42,825 nucleotides of DNA from Candidatus Poribacteria bacterium (lineage in GTDB: Bacteria; Poribacteria; WGA-4E; WGA-3G): NCBI GenBank assembly GCA_022394775.1, contig JAGFCB010000114.1, positions 1 to 42,825 on the forward strand, written 5' to 3'. Below are positions 25,006-32,993 of the stretch, one piece after another (within the stretch, counting starts at the first letter, position 1; each line of letters opens with the position of its first letter). The translations under genes and the position numbers were made by a program. The notes beneath the pieces were generated by a model. It ran no database searches. It was not told the DNA's origin and saw only the letters and a program-made list of their open reading frames with translations.

Positions 25006-25995
25006 TTATTGGATCCCTGCCGCCCGCAGTACTGTTTCCTGAACTGTGAACTCGTGGTCGAGTGAACGATCTGGTGATTTCTCGCCCCGAATGTCAGCGA
25101 CAAATGCACGAAGGCTTTCGACATAACGCGGACGTGGTTCTACAGGCACTGTCTGCCAACCTTGAGCGTATCCATCCCTTTCCTCGTCAAGACACAACCG
25201 CAACGCTGGCGGTTCCAGTGGTTCAAGAATCGCACTTCCGCGTGTCCCGTAGACTTCCAACCGCCTCGCTTTGCCTGCATCAACTTCCAACGCCGTTGAC
25301 TCAAGGATCGCCAATGCCTTCGGATATTCAAATACAGCCGCCGTATTGTTCCGATACCACGGCACATCATGTCCATCGTGCCTCGAAAAGGGTGTCACCC
25401 GTGTGGGGCGTCCTAACAAGGCAACGATAATATCCGTCAGATGACAGGCGAGGATAAACATAATGCCCCCAGAGTGTTCACCGAGTGAATCCCAACGTTG
25501 CCAATGGGCATCACTTGAACGTCCCGATGAGATGCGCGCCCGAACAGAAAAAATATCGCCGAGTTTGCCGGAATTCGCCCAATCAAGGATAAACTGAAAA
25601 CCAGCGTTGTATCGGAACATATAACCGAGTTGAACGAGCAGATGCCTGTCACGTGCCATATCCAAAACCTCATGAAACATATCAAGATTATCACCGGCAG
25701 GCTTATCAAACCAGACATGTTTGCCGTGCTCAAGAATCTCCCGGGCAAAGGTAAGATTCTCGGATACGCGTCCCTGTGCCGCAACCCCAACGATTGTTTC
25801 ATCCTCAAGCATTTCTGCCTTGGATTCGAACCAATGAACACCTTCGTAGGTTGCGGTTTGACCCAGCGTCTCCCGAACTGCTGCTGAGGGCTCAAAGACA
25901 CCAGCAAAGTCGATGTCGGTGCTTTCCTTCATCACGCGGGCTTTCCCGGAAGCATGATCGTGGGAAATACCGTATTGTGCGAGTCTCATTTTCAC
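25006..25995 (-). CDS. Gfo/Idh/MocA-family oxidoreductase
   Basis: A 329-residue NAD(P)-dependent oxidoreductase of the Gfo/Idh/MocA family, usually acting on sugars or inositols. The N-terminal dinucleotide fold starts with RLAQYGISHDHASGKARV (an unusual start; the common GxGxxG is not intact). The family's catalytic EKP motif appears as WFDKPAG (about residue 98), and the C-terminal sheet domain includes LLVQLGYMFRYNAGFQ and HSGGIMFILACHLTDIIVALLG. The start is a GTG at 25995, seven bases after AAGGAG; an ATG six bases further in is also possible. It is convergent with the secreted unknown. The D-for-E change in the EKP motif and the altered nucleotide loop may alter cofactor use. Confidence 0.9.
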   Translation of the reverse strand: MKMRLAQYGISHDHASGKARVMKESTDIDFAGVFEPSAAVRETLGQTATYEGVHWFESKAEMLEDETIVGVAAQGRVSENLTFAREILEHGKHVWFDKPAGDNLDMFHEVLDMARDRHLLVQLGYMFRYNAGFQFILDWANSGKLGDIFSVRARISSGRSSDAHWQRWDSLGEHSGGIMFILACHLTDIIVALLGRPTRVTPFSRHDGHDVPWYRNNTAAVFEYPKALAILESTALEVDAGKARRLEVYGTRGSAILEPLEPPALRLCLDEERDGYAQGWQTVPVEPRPRYVESLRAFVADIRGEKSPDRSLDHEFTVQETVLRAAGIQ

Positions 25996-26501
25996 GTCTT
26001 CTCTCCTTAGGTCGTATCATTTTTGAAACTTGTGATTATCGAACATTGGATAAGGTCTGACATGATTTTATCATGTAATCCATATTGGTTCATGCAAAAA
26101 ATGAGTGCGATTTTTGGCGACTTATGCTAAACTCTAAAGCGTCGGAATCTCTTTTGATGAATGTCATACCCCTCGACCGCTGCGTACTTAACTGAGGGTG
26201 TTTCATAAATTATTGCAACTCCAACAATAGCAAGTGTCGCTGCGACTCGTAAAATCTAACGGTAAGAACTCTTTTGTACCACAATCTGTTAGATTGTGGT
26301 CTTTGACGGATAGGCGCTATTCATTGTTGTCTGTTGATTGCCGCAAACTCTCACTGCGAGGCAAGTTTACGGTATGAAACCGCCATGAATAATGAAACAC
26401 CCTCACTTAACTGGAAACCTGCTCGAAACGAAGGGAAGGGGTTTGCTTGGGCGTTTCTTTAGGTCAGAATTATATCATTAAAAAAGTTGAAAGCTAAACC
26501 G
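25996..26501. other. gene-free region carrying a MITE
   Basis: About 500 bases without a supportable gene. The central 211 bases (26194-26404) are a small transposable element with target duplication. The left part should hold the promoter of the minus-strand oxidoreductase, but I see no clear boxes. Confidence 0.6.
26186..26412. mobile_element. 211-bp MITE with TIRs and 8-bp target duplication
   Basis: The element runs 26194-26404. Left end GAGGGTGTTTCAT and right end ATGAAACACCCTC are exact inverted repeats over 13 bases, and imperfect complementarity continues inward (AAATTATTG / CATGAATA). It is flanked on both sides by ACTTAACT (26186-26193 and 26405-26412), a perfect 8-base target-site duplication. 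Inside is a perfect hairpin ACCACAATCT-GTT-AGATTGTGGT (26278-26300). There is no transposase, so it would need to be mobilised in trans by a related IS. Confidence 0.85.
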
Positions 26502-26765
26502 ATGCAGCTCCAGTTCTATACCAAACCAGATTGCCCGCTCTGTGACGAGGCAAAAGCCGTCTTGCAAAGGGTCAGCGCGAAAACAGCGTTTATTGCAATA
26601 GAAGAAATTGACATCACCAAAAATATGGGATTATTCACGAAATATAAGCACCTGATTCCTGTGCTTGAGTTGGGTGGACAGCAATTGTTTTCGCATCGTC
26701 TCGTTCCCTGGAAACTGGTTTTAAAGTTACGATGGCATCGATTTTGGAAGTATTTCACGAGGTAG
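26502..26765 (+). CDS. glutaredoxin-like (DUF836) thiol protein
   Basis: An 87-residue glutaredoxin-like protein. The redox motif C11-P-L-C14 lies in the FYTKPDCPLCDEAK opening. After it come the EEIDITKN strand and IPVLELGGQQLFSHRL, the cis-proline strand where the thioredoxin fold recognises thiols. The C-terminus ends in basic/aromatic residues (KLRWHRFWKYF). A TTG at 26487 would give a five-residue extension; neither start has a strong ribosome-binding site. Family members of this size handle disulfides in the cytoplasm. The gamma-glutamyltransferase gene follows after 84 bases, so a shared link to glutathione-like thiols is possible but not shown. Confidence 0.85.
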   Translation: MQLQFYTKPDCPLCDEAKAVLQRVSAKTAFIAIEEIDITKNMGLFTKYKHLIPVLELGGQQLFSHRLVPWKLVLKLRWHRFWKYFTR

Positions 26766-26849
26766 TCTTTTGTTACGAATCCAATTGAATCAATCAAAAA
26801 CCTGCCTGTAATGTAATGGAAGGCAGTCAAGAGGTACATATTTAAAAAA

Positions 26850-28469
26850 ATGGCATTTCCATCTTATGGTACAACGCACCGATCCACAGTAACAGGCACA
26901 CGCGGAATGGCGACAAGTGCGCATCCGCTTGCAAGCCTTGCTGGCGCACGCATGCTGCTCGCTGGAGGCAACGCGTTTGATGCAGCGGTCGCAGTCGCTT
27001 CGACACTCAACGTTGTTGAACCTTACATGTCCGGTATTGCGGGTAATGGGTACATGTTGATTTATAGTGCTAAGGAAAAGGCACACCGTGTGATAGATTA
27101 TCTGGGGACTGCACCTTACGCGGCGACGCTGGATGTCTACCCAACACTCGAAAGCCAGCAAATTGGCATCCGTGCCGGTATGGTACCCGGCGGGTGTGGT
27201 GGCTGGTTGGCATTGCTGGAACGCTACGGAAGTATGGATCATACGGAGGTCTTCACACCAGCAATTGAACTCGCAGAGAACGGATACGCCGTCACTGTTA
27301 AGAATGCGGAATTCATGGCAGGCGCGTACCACTATTTTTCTCAGAGAGCTGCAGAAGTTATCGCCTCGCGAGGCAGAACCCCACACCCCGGCGAGGTTTT
27401 GGTGCAAAAGGATTTAGCAAACACATTCCGACAGGTTGCCGAAGGTGGGGCAGAAGCGTTTTATCGCGGCGATATTGCTAAAGAGATTGTCCGTTTTTCC
27501 GAAGAAACCGATGGGCTGATTACTGAAAAAGATTTGGCTGACTTTGAGGTGGAATGGCAGGAACCTATCTCTGTTACCTACAAAGATTATGAAGTCTATT
27601 GTCCGCCTCCGCCATGTTCAGGTTTTCAATACTTGGAAACCCTCAATATTTTAGAAAATGATCCACTCGGTGAACTTGGGCACAATACGCCGGAATACTT
27701 GCATCTACTGATTGAAGCGATTAAACTCGCGAGCGCGGACAGAGCCGAATACGCCCCGCGTCCGAACCCACCCATTGAACGATTATTGTCTAAAGACTAT
27801 GCGCGCACACAACGTGAATGCATCGGCGAACAAGCCGCAGTCAGCGGCGGTGAACGCTGGTCGAAGGACAAACTTCCCGGTGAGATCGTCGCTGATGATT
27901 GGACAACCGAATGCACAACCCATTTTGATACCGCCGACGCAGAGGGCAATATCGTTGCTGTGACACAGAGTCTCGGGCAACCTTTCGGCTCAGGTGTAAT
28001 TCTCGGTTCGACAGGCATGTTCCTTAACAACTTTATGAATTGGTTTGATAGGATTCCAGAGAGTCCAAATGCCGTCGGACCGCATAAACGGATAGAGATG
28101 TGTATGTCCCCGTGCCAAGTCTGGAAAGGCGGAAATCCTTTCGCAGCGATTGGCACACCCGGCAGCCACGGCATCCTTCAGACAACACTGCAGATGGTTC
28201 TGAATCTGATTGAACATGGAATGAACGTTCAAGCAGCGATTGAGGCACCACGCGTTCGATTGGTAAATCCTGGTACGCATGTCAGCATGGAAGGACGTAT
28301 CCCGGTCGCGGTCCGTGCAGCTTTAGAAGCACGTGGGCATGAAGTAGAGGTTTTACCGGATTGGACAGCAACCGTTGGCGGCGGTCATGGTATCGCTTTT
28401 GATCCTGAAGAAGGAAGTTTTATGGGCGGTGCCGACCCGCGCCGTGATGGGTATGCGATAGGCGTTTAG
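26850..28469 (+). CDS. ggt: gamma-glutamyltransferase family protein
   Basis: A 539-residue protein of the gamma-glutamyltransferase family (Ntn hydrolases), which cleave and transfer gamma-glutamyl groups. The large-subunit start is GMATSAHPLASLAGARMLLAGGNAFDAAVA, and GMVPGGCGGW follows. The autoprocessing site, T356-T-H in ECTTHFDTADAEGN, provides the N-terminal nucleophile of the small subunit, with the downstream NNFMNWF and GSHGILQTTLQMVLN blocks typical of the family. There is no signal peptide, unlike the periplasmic E. coli enzyme, so it may be a cytoplasmic (YwrD-like) member. A GAGG lies about 14 bases before the ATG. An element with 5-bp target duplication follows the gene. Confidence 0.93.
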   Translation: MAFPSYGTTHRSTVTGTRGMATSAHPLASLAGARMLLAGGNAFDAAVAVASTLNVVEPYMSGIAGNGYMLIYSAKEKAHRVIDYLGTAPYAATLDVYPTLESQQIGIRAGMVPGGCGGWLALLERYGSMDHTEVFTPAIELAENGYAVTVKNAEFMAGAYHYFSQRAAEVIASRGRTPHPGEVLVQKDLANTFRQVAEGGAEAFYRGDIAKEIVRFSEETDGLITEKDLADFEVEWQEPISVTYKDYEVYCPPPPCSGFQYLETLNILENDPLGELGHNTPEYLHLLIEAIKLASADRAEYAPRPNPPIERLLSKDYARTQRECIGEQAAVSGGERWSKDKLPGEIVADDWTTECTTHFDTADAEGNIVAVTQSLGQPFGSGVILGSTGMFLNNFMNWFDRIPESPNAVGPHKRIEMCMSPCQVWKGGNPFAAIGTPGSHGILQTTLQMVLNLIEHGMNVQAAIEAPRVRLVNPGTHVSMEGRIPVAVRAALEARGHEVEVLPDWTATVGGGHGIAFDPEEGSFMGGADPRRDGYAIGV

Positions 28470-28495
28470 CTGCTTATTCTACTGCATTCCACGAC

Positions 28496-28707
28496 TAATT
28501 TAGGACTTACGCAGCTCCCTTTGCGGGGTTTTTGCTGCGGGTGTTTTTGCAATGTAATACAAGGAATGGATTTAGTCTATCCCCAGACTAAATCCGGTAT
28601 TTCTGCGTATTGATAGGGTGTTTCTGCGTATTTCTGCGGGGTTTAAAACCCCGCCTGCAATACGTATGACGTAGATTATCATAGAAAAATGCGTAAGTCC
28701 TATAATT
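28496..28707. mobile_element. 202-bp MITE with TAATT target duplication
   Basis: The element runs 28501-28702. Terminal inverted repeats TAGGACTTACGCA (28501-28513) and TGCGTAAGTCCTA (28690-28702) are exact over 13 bases. TAATT occurs immediately outside both ends (28496-28500 and 28703-28707). Inside are two perfect hairpins: GGATTTAGTCT / AGACTAAATCC (28568-28595) and GCGGGGTTT / AAACCCCGC (28636-28654). A solo end at 9941 differs at one base. There is no transposase. It occupies most of the 281 bases between the gamma-glutamyltransferase and the BMP lipoprotein, and the rest of that gap is empty. Confidence 0.8.
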
Positions 28708-28750
28708 TATTCTAATTTCACGGTTATAGCAAAGTTTTTATGGAGGAAAA

Positions 28751-29800
28751 ATGAAAAATTTTAACATCTTTATAAGATACCCCTTTTTAGGATTTATACT
28801 TCTTTTGATCTGTGGTTGCAACGCAATTCAAGATGTAATTATTTCTGAACCATCAAGCGAAATGGACGCTGCACCGCTTCGCGTGACCATGATATATCCA
28901 AGCGATTGCGTCGGTTCCGCTGCTTATTGTGATGCTTTCCATATCGGTGTTCGGACCGCAGAAGAAGGACTTGGAATCATGCTAACCGAAGCAAACGGTA
29001 ATGAAAATGATCCTATAGCCACAGAGAGACTCATAAGAGATGCAGCACAAAATTCAGAACTTGTTTTGACCGCGGGTTATCAGATGGGAGACGTGCTGGC
29101 GCGTGTCGCTCCCGAATTTCCCGATGTCAAATTTGCGATATTTGATGTTGTGCTTGATATTCCAAACGTGGCTTCTGTGAATTATAAATCCAACGAAGGA
29201 TCATTTCTGGTCGGGGCAATTGCGGCTTTGAAATCGGAAGGTAACAAAATCGGTTATATTGGTGGTGTGGATGTCCCGTTGTTACGCGAGTTTGAAGCTG
29301 GGTACATCGCTGGAATTCAAGCTATCAATCCAGATGCAGAAATCGCCATAGAATACATCAGTGAGGATGTAACGGGTTTTGGACAACCAGATAGGGCGAA
29401 AGAATTGGCTTTAGCACAATATGAAAGTGGAGTAGATGTGATTTACGTCGCTGCTGGCGGATCCGGTCAAGGGGTGCTCGAAGCAGCACAAGAACAGCAA
29501 AAGTTCATCATTTGGGTTGATTCTAACGGTAACCATCTTGCCCCAGGAATTGTCTTGACAAGTATGACCAAGGAGATTCCCACTTCTGTACAGCGCATCA
29601 TCCGAGAAGCCGTTGAGGGCAGTTTTACGGCAGGGGTCCGATACTTCGGGCTTGAAGAAGGGGATGTCAGTTATGCCGTTGATGAACACAATCAATCTCT
29701 GCTCTCGGACGACATCATAGCAACCGTTGAATCGTTGAAAGCAAAGATTATTACGGATGAAATTGTTGTTCCCAGCACAGTTTCACTTCCGCGCGAATAG
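28751..29800 (+). CDS. BMP-family (PnrA-like) substrate-binding lipoprotein
   Basis: A 349-residue lipoprotein of the basic membrane protein family, the solute receptors of ABC importers for nucleosides or purine-like ligands. The signal peptide ends in LLLICGC, so C23 would be lipidated. The BMP fold is clear in GLGIMLTEANGNEND, VLTAGYQMGDVLARVAPEFPDVKFAIFD, the SFLVGAIAALKSE helix, KIGYIGGVDVPLLREFEAGYIAGIQ and GVDVIYVAAGGSGQGVLEAA. Strong GGAGGAAAA precedes the ATG. No permease or ATPase gene lies within the window, so it is either an orphan receptor or works with a transporter elsewhere. The promoter would have to lie in or beside the element at 28501-28702. Confidence 0.93.
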   Translation: MKNFNIFIRYPFLGFILLLICGCNAIQDVIISEPSSEMDAAPLRVTMIYPSDCVGSAAYCDAFHIGVRTAEEGLGIMLTEANGNENDPIATERLIRDAAQNSELVLTAGYQMGDVLARVAPEFPDVKFAIFDVVLDIPNVASVNYKSNEGSFLVGAIAALKSEGNKIGYIGGVDVPLLREFEAGYIAGIQAINPDAEIAIEYISEDVTGFGQPDRAKELALAQYESGVDVIYVAAGGSGQGVLEAAQEQQKFIIWVDSNGNHLAPGIVLTSMTKEIPTSVQRIIREAVEGSFTAGVRYFGLEEGDVSYAVDEHNQSLLSDDIIATVESLKAKIITDEIVVPSTVSLPRE

Positions 29801-29842
29801 TGTCTCACGAGTGTTAGGCACTCTTTCAAAAAGGAGAATTTT

Positions 29843-30229
29843 ATGCTTAATGAATACCCTTATCCGGAATTGGAGGGTAGGCGGAATCTCGTGGTTGGAA
29901 TTTTGCTAACCTTGATTACATGTGGCCTCTTTGGGCTTTATTGGCAGTACAAGCAGATGGCGACCCTCAATGCTTGGTTGAAGCGTGATGAGTATTCTTT
30001 TTGGCTCTGGTTTTTTCTTTCCCTTATTACCTGCGGCATCTACGGTATCTATTATGAGTACAAAATGGCAAACGGTATCAATACAGTCCAAGCTGACAAT
30101 GATATAGTATTCGATTCAAGTCTACCAATCATCTGTGTGCTGTTAGCGATTTTCGGTTTCGGTATCGCTTCCCTTGCCATTCAACAGCACCAAATTAACA
30201 GACTCTACGAACGAACGCCTAATGTTTAA
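29843..30229 (+). CDS. DUF4234 membrane protein
   Basis: A 128-residue protein matching the DUF4234 layout: three hydrophobic segments, with the twin LITCGLFGLYWQYKQM and LITCGIYGIYYEYKMAN motifs that define the family (about residues 25-75), and a last membrane segment around 94-112. AAGGAG lies before the ATG. Function unknown in this family. It overlaps the start of the following DUF2752 gene by eight bases, so the two are translationally coupled and probably made together. Confidence 0.88.
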   Translation: MLNEYPYPELEGRRNLVVGILLTLITCGLFGLYWQYKQMATLNAWLKRDEYSFWLWFFLSLITCGIYGIYYEYKMANGINTVQADNDIVFDSSLPIICVLLAIFGFGIASLAIQQHQINRLYERTPNV

Positions 30230-30608
30230 CAACACATTTCTCGCACGTCTACTGCTTATTGGACTCGGTGTAATAGGGCTTTACACCGTAATGTCTGAAA
30301 TATCACCTGCAGAGATTACACTGATTCCCTGTATATTTCATTCGGTGACCGACATTCCGTGTCCCGGGTGTGGAATGACGCGCGCATGCGTTGCTTTAGT
30401 GCAGGGGAAATTCGGCACCGCATGGGATTATCATCCATTCTCTTTTTTCCTCATTGGATTGGCAATTGCGACAGCATTTTTCCCCGTATGGCTAAAAAAC
30501 ACTTGGACCCATCATTCACCTATAACCCGAAATTTGATTGTCATCGGCGGGATTATCTTCTGTTTATCTATTTGGGCAATAAAAATTTATTCCGGGCTTG
30601 AACTCTAA
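30222..30608 (+). CDS. DUF2752 membrane protein
   Basis: A 128-residue membrane protein of the DUF2752 family. The family signature PCPGCGMTRACVAL (about residues 38-51) sits between hydrophobic segments, followed by WDYHPFSFF, which is also conserved. The ATG at 30222 lies inside the last codons of the preceding gene (ATG at 30222, TAA at 30227), which indicates coupling; a longer reading from 30174 would overlap more. The CPGC cysteines could bind metal or be redox active, but the function is unknown. Its stop codon overlaps the stop codon of the convergent minus-strand gene by two bases. Confidence 0.88.
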   Translation: MFNNTFLARLLLIGLGVIGLYTVMSEISPAEITLIPCIFHSVTDIPCPGCGMTRACVALVQGKFGTAWDYHPFSFFLIGLAIATAFFPVWLKNTWTHHSPITRNLIVIGGIIFCLSIWAIKIYSGLEL

Positions 30609-31546
30609 TAACTCCGTAGGATTGTTCCCTTCGCACCGACGATCCAACCGGCGTTTTTGTGCAGGTGGATGTCCTGCAAGTTATGTTGTGCCGGTGTAGG
30701 ATAACGACTCCAGAGGTTACCACCATCTGTTGTATGGAGGATTAATCCCTTTTCACCAACTGCCCACCCGCGTTTTTCGTCACGAAATGCTATATCTCGT
30801 AAACTCTGGTTCACAGGCGTTTTCTGTCGATGCCACGCCTTTCCGCCGTCAGTAGTATGCAGAATCAACCCGTCTGTGCTGACAACCCACCCGTGTGTTA
30901 GGTTCGCGAAATAGACAGCAAATAGAGGGGTCTCAACATCACTTCTCTGGCGAACCCACCGTTCTCCGCCATTTTGCGTATGGAGCACTTCACCCGCCTC
31001 GCCAACAATCCAGCCATAGTTGGCATCTACAAAATAGACACCCCAGAGATGTTTATCTGAAAGATCTCTATGGTTTTGCCAACGGCTGCCACCGTCTTTT
31101 GTGTGGAGAATTGTACCGGAACCTCCGACTGCCCACCCTTCGGTTGTACTCACAAAGTATAGATCCAAAATACCCGGAGGCCTCTTACCGGTGCCGCGGG
31201 CTTGGTGTTGCACGCGCCATGTCTTGCCGCCGCTGCCAGTGTACTGCACCTTTCCGATGCTGGCAAGCCAACCGTTATTCGGGGTCGTGAAACTCACTTG
31301 TGTCAGTGTCTCTTTCGACGCAGATCCCGCAGTCCAAGTCATCCCACCATTGGCGGTAGATAGTATTGTACCAGTAGTCCCGACTGCCCATCCGTGTTCC
31401 GAATCGACAAAATGTACGCCATAGAGATGTTCACCCGTACCGCTTTCAATCTGTCGCCACTCAAATTGCACCGAATCTTGCGTACAACTGAGATAGACAA
31501 AACTTCCACATAAAATAAGAAGCGCGAGGTAGTTTTTGCTTTGCAT
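30605..31546 (-). CDS. YCF48/HCF136-like repeat lipoprotein
   Basis: A 313-residue exported protein with a YCF48/BNR-type beta-propeller. The ATG at 31546 has GGAGG six bases upstream; a longer reading from 31582 would spoil the leader. The signal peptide ends in FVYLSC, so a lipidated cysteine at about residue 21 is likely, though position -3 is an uncommon tyrosine. About six repeats follow with the signature GWAVGxxGxILHTxDGGxxW, the YCF48 pattern (PSII assembly factor in phototrophs). There are no photosynthesis genes around, so here it is probably a generic surface propeller. It is convergent with the DUF2752 gene. Confidence 0.92.
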   Translation of the reverse strand: MQSKNYLALLILCGSFVYLSCTQDSVQFEWRQIESGTGEHLYGVHFVDSEHGWAVGTTGTILSTANGGMTWTAGSASKETLTQVSFTTPNNGWLASIGKVQYTGSGGKTWRVQHQARGTGKRPPGILDLYFVSTTEGWAVGGSGTILHTKDGGSRWQNHRDLSDKHLWGVYFVDANYGWIVGEAGEVLHTQNGGERWVRQRSDVETPLFAVYFANLTHGWVVSTDGLILHTTDGGKAWHRQKTPVNQSLRDIAFRDEKRGWAVGEKGLILHTTDGGNLWSRYPTPAQHNLQDIHLHKNAGWIVGAKGTILRSY

Positions 31547-31988
31547 TTTAATCCTCCGCAAATAAATTTTTATTGCATCCATTTCTGAATCGTGATAAAC
31601 TACATTATACTGAATTTACTGTAGATCGTCAAGTGCTTATCAGCGGGCAGTAATCGGTAGACGAGGTTTCAAACCTTGTCGGTGAAGTCCGCTGTCGTTT
31701 CCACATCAAAGAACTTTGCGCGAAAATCGAAATTACGGGAGCACATTCCATAATCGCTGACAACTGTGTGCGATTGTAGCAAATTTCGTGCCGATTGGGA
31801 TAATACCGCGCCAATACGACTCTCTACAGAATAACCATAAAATCTTGCACAAAATAGGGCATATTTTAGCTCCGAATTGCACAAAACAGGGCAGAGTTAG
31901 GATTATCGGTTGGCAGAACGCTAACAGACGTGATACAGGGTAATGGAGAATTGGATGGTTTTGGACCGGCTACTTATATTGGAGTCTT
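31547..31988. promoter_or_regulatory. gene-free region upstream of the amino-sugar kinase
   Basis: About 440 bases without a supportable gene between divergent genes. It holds an imperfect hairpin GACGAGGTTT / AAACCTTGTC (about 31661-31681) and, near the kinase, the 17-base direct repeat at 31845-31893. Both flanking promoters must lie here; a possible one for the kinase is TTGCAC at 31877 with GATTAT at 31901. Confidence 0.45.
31845..31893 (+). promoter_or_regulatory. pair of direct repeats, possible operator
   Basis: TTGCACAAAATAGGGCA (31845-31861) and TTGCACAAAACAGGGCA (31877-31893) match at 16 of 17 bases. They are 32 bases apart, about three helical turns, and end 95 bases before the kinase start. 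The second copy's TTGCAC could double as a -35 box. This placement fits a transcription-factor operator for the amino-sugar operon. Confidence 0.45.
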
Positions 31989-32897
31989 ATGTACATCGTT
32001 GGAATTGATGGCGGCGGGACAGGAACAGTCGGTATCCTAACGACAGAAACAGGACGATGCCTTGCACAAGCGCAGTCGGGACCCTCAAATTACCACGTCG
32101 TTGGTGAACCGAAAACGCAAGCGATTTTGAAAAACGTTGTCGAAGAACTTTGTGAAAAAGCAGGAATCCCGTCAATAAGTTCTATCCGTTTCTGCCTCGG
32201 AATGGCAGGTTTGGGGCGTGCTGAAGATCAGAAAATCATTGGCAGGATTTGTGATGAACTTGGCATTAGCAAAAACCAAAGAATCCTGACGCATGATGCA
32301 CACATTGCCCTCGTTGGGGGTACTGAGAAACAACACGGTGTGATTGTCATTTCAGGGACTGGTGCTATTGTTTATGGCATTAACGCTGATGGTAAAGAAG
32401 CACGCGCAAGCGGATGGGGATATCTGCTCGGTGATGAAGGAAGTGGTTACGATATCGCTATAAAAGGACTCTGTGCCGTTGCTCGTGCTGCTGATGGCAG
32501 AGGTTATTCAACCGAATTGACAAATCGGATTCTTGATAAGCTCGAACTCGGCGAACCAGGTAACCTGATTCGCTGGGCACACGCCGCAAGTCGAGACGAA
32601 ATTGCACAAGTGGCGGAAGTCGTATTTGATACTGCCGGAACGACGGACGCTGTTGCAAGCGAAATCGTTGACGCGGCTGCTGATGAACTCGTTTGCGCTG
32701 CAGAGAGTGTGATTAAACAGTTAGAATTCATAGAACCCTTTGATGTTGTTCTCAGTGGTGGCAACCTTATCCATCAACCGGTATTTGCTGATAAACTCCG
32801 CCAACGGTTTACGGAGGCTCGACCAGAGGTATCCGTACGGCTCCCCAAACATGAACCCGCGTATGGTGCTGTATTATTAGCGCAAGCCAGTTTGTAG
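31989..32897 (+). CDS. BadF/BadG-family N-acetylamino-sugar kinase
   Basis: A 302-residue ATP-dependent kinase of the BadF/BadG/BcrA/BcrD family. The phosphate-1 motif is IDGGGTGTVGIL (about residues 5-16) and the phosphate-2 segment appears as VIVISGTGAIVYGI (about 115-130); ASGWGYLLGDEGSGYDIA and VVLSGGNLIHQPVFADKL complete the layout. Enzymes of this type phosphorylate GlcNAc, and the MurK subgroup also MurNAc. The next gene is murQ, the etherase that uses MurNAc-6-phosphate, so a MurK-like role in recycling peptidoglycan sugars is well supported by context. TTGGAG precedes the ATG. Confidence 0.9.
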   Translation: MYIVGIDGGGTGTVGILTTETGRCLAQAQSGPSNYHVVGEPKTQAILKNVVEELCEKAGIPSISSIRFCLGMAGLGRAEDQKIIGRICDELGISKNQRILTHDAHIALVGGTEKQHGVIVISGTGAIVYGINADGKEARASGWGYLLGDEGSGYDIAIKGLCAVARAADGRGYSTELTNRILDKLELGEPGNLIRWAHAASRDEIAQVAEVVFDTAGTTDAVASEIVDAAADELVCAAESVIKQLEFIEPFDVVLSGGNLIHQPVFADKLRQRFTEARPEVSVRLPKHEPAYGAVLLAQASL

Positions 32898-32993
32898 AAG
32901 GACACCGTGTTTGGTCAAGATGATCTCTTAGTTTTTATAGTAAAACCCGCTGACCGAACCGCAAGGTATAATTAGAAAATTAAAAATTTCGAG

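Noticed and set aside
30605..31546. evidence for phototrophy from a YCF48-like protein
   Set aside because: The repeat is widespread in secreted propellers of heterotrophs; no other photosynthesis genes are present.
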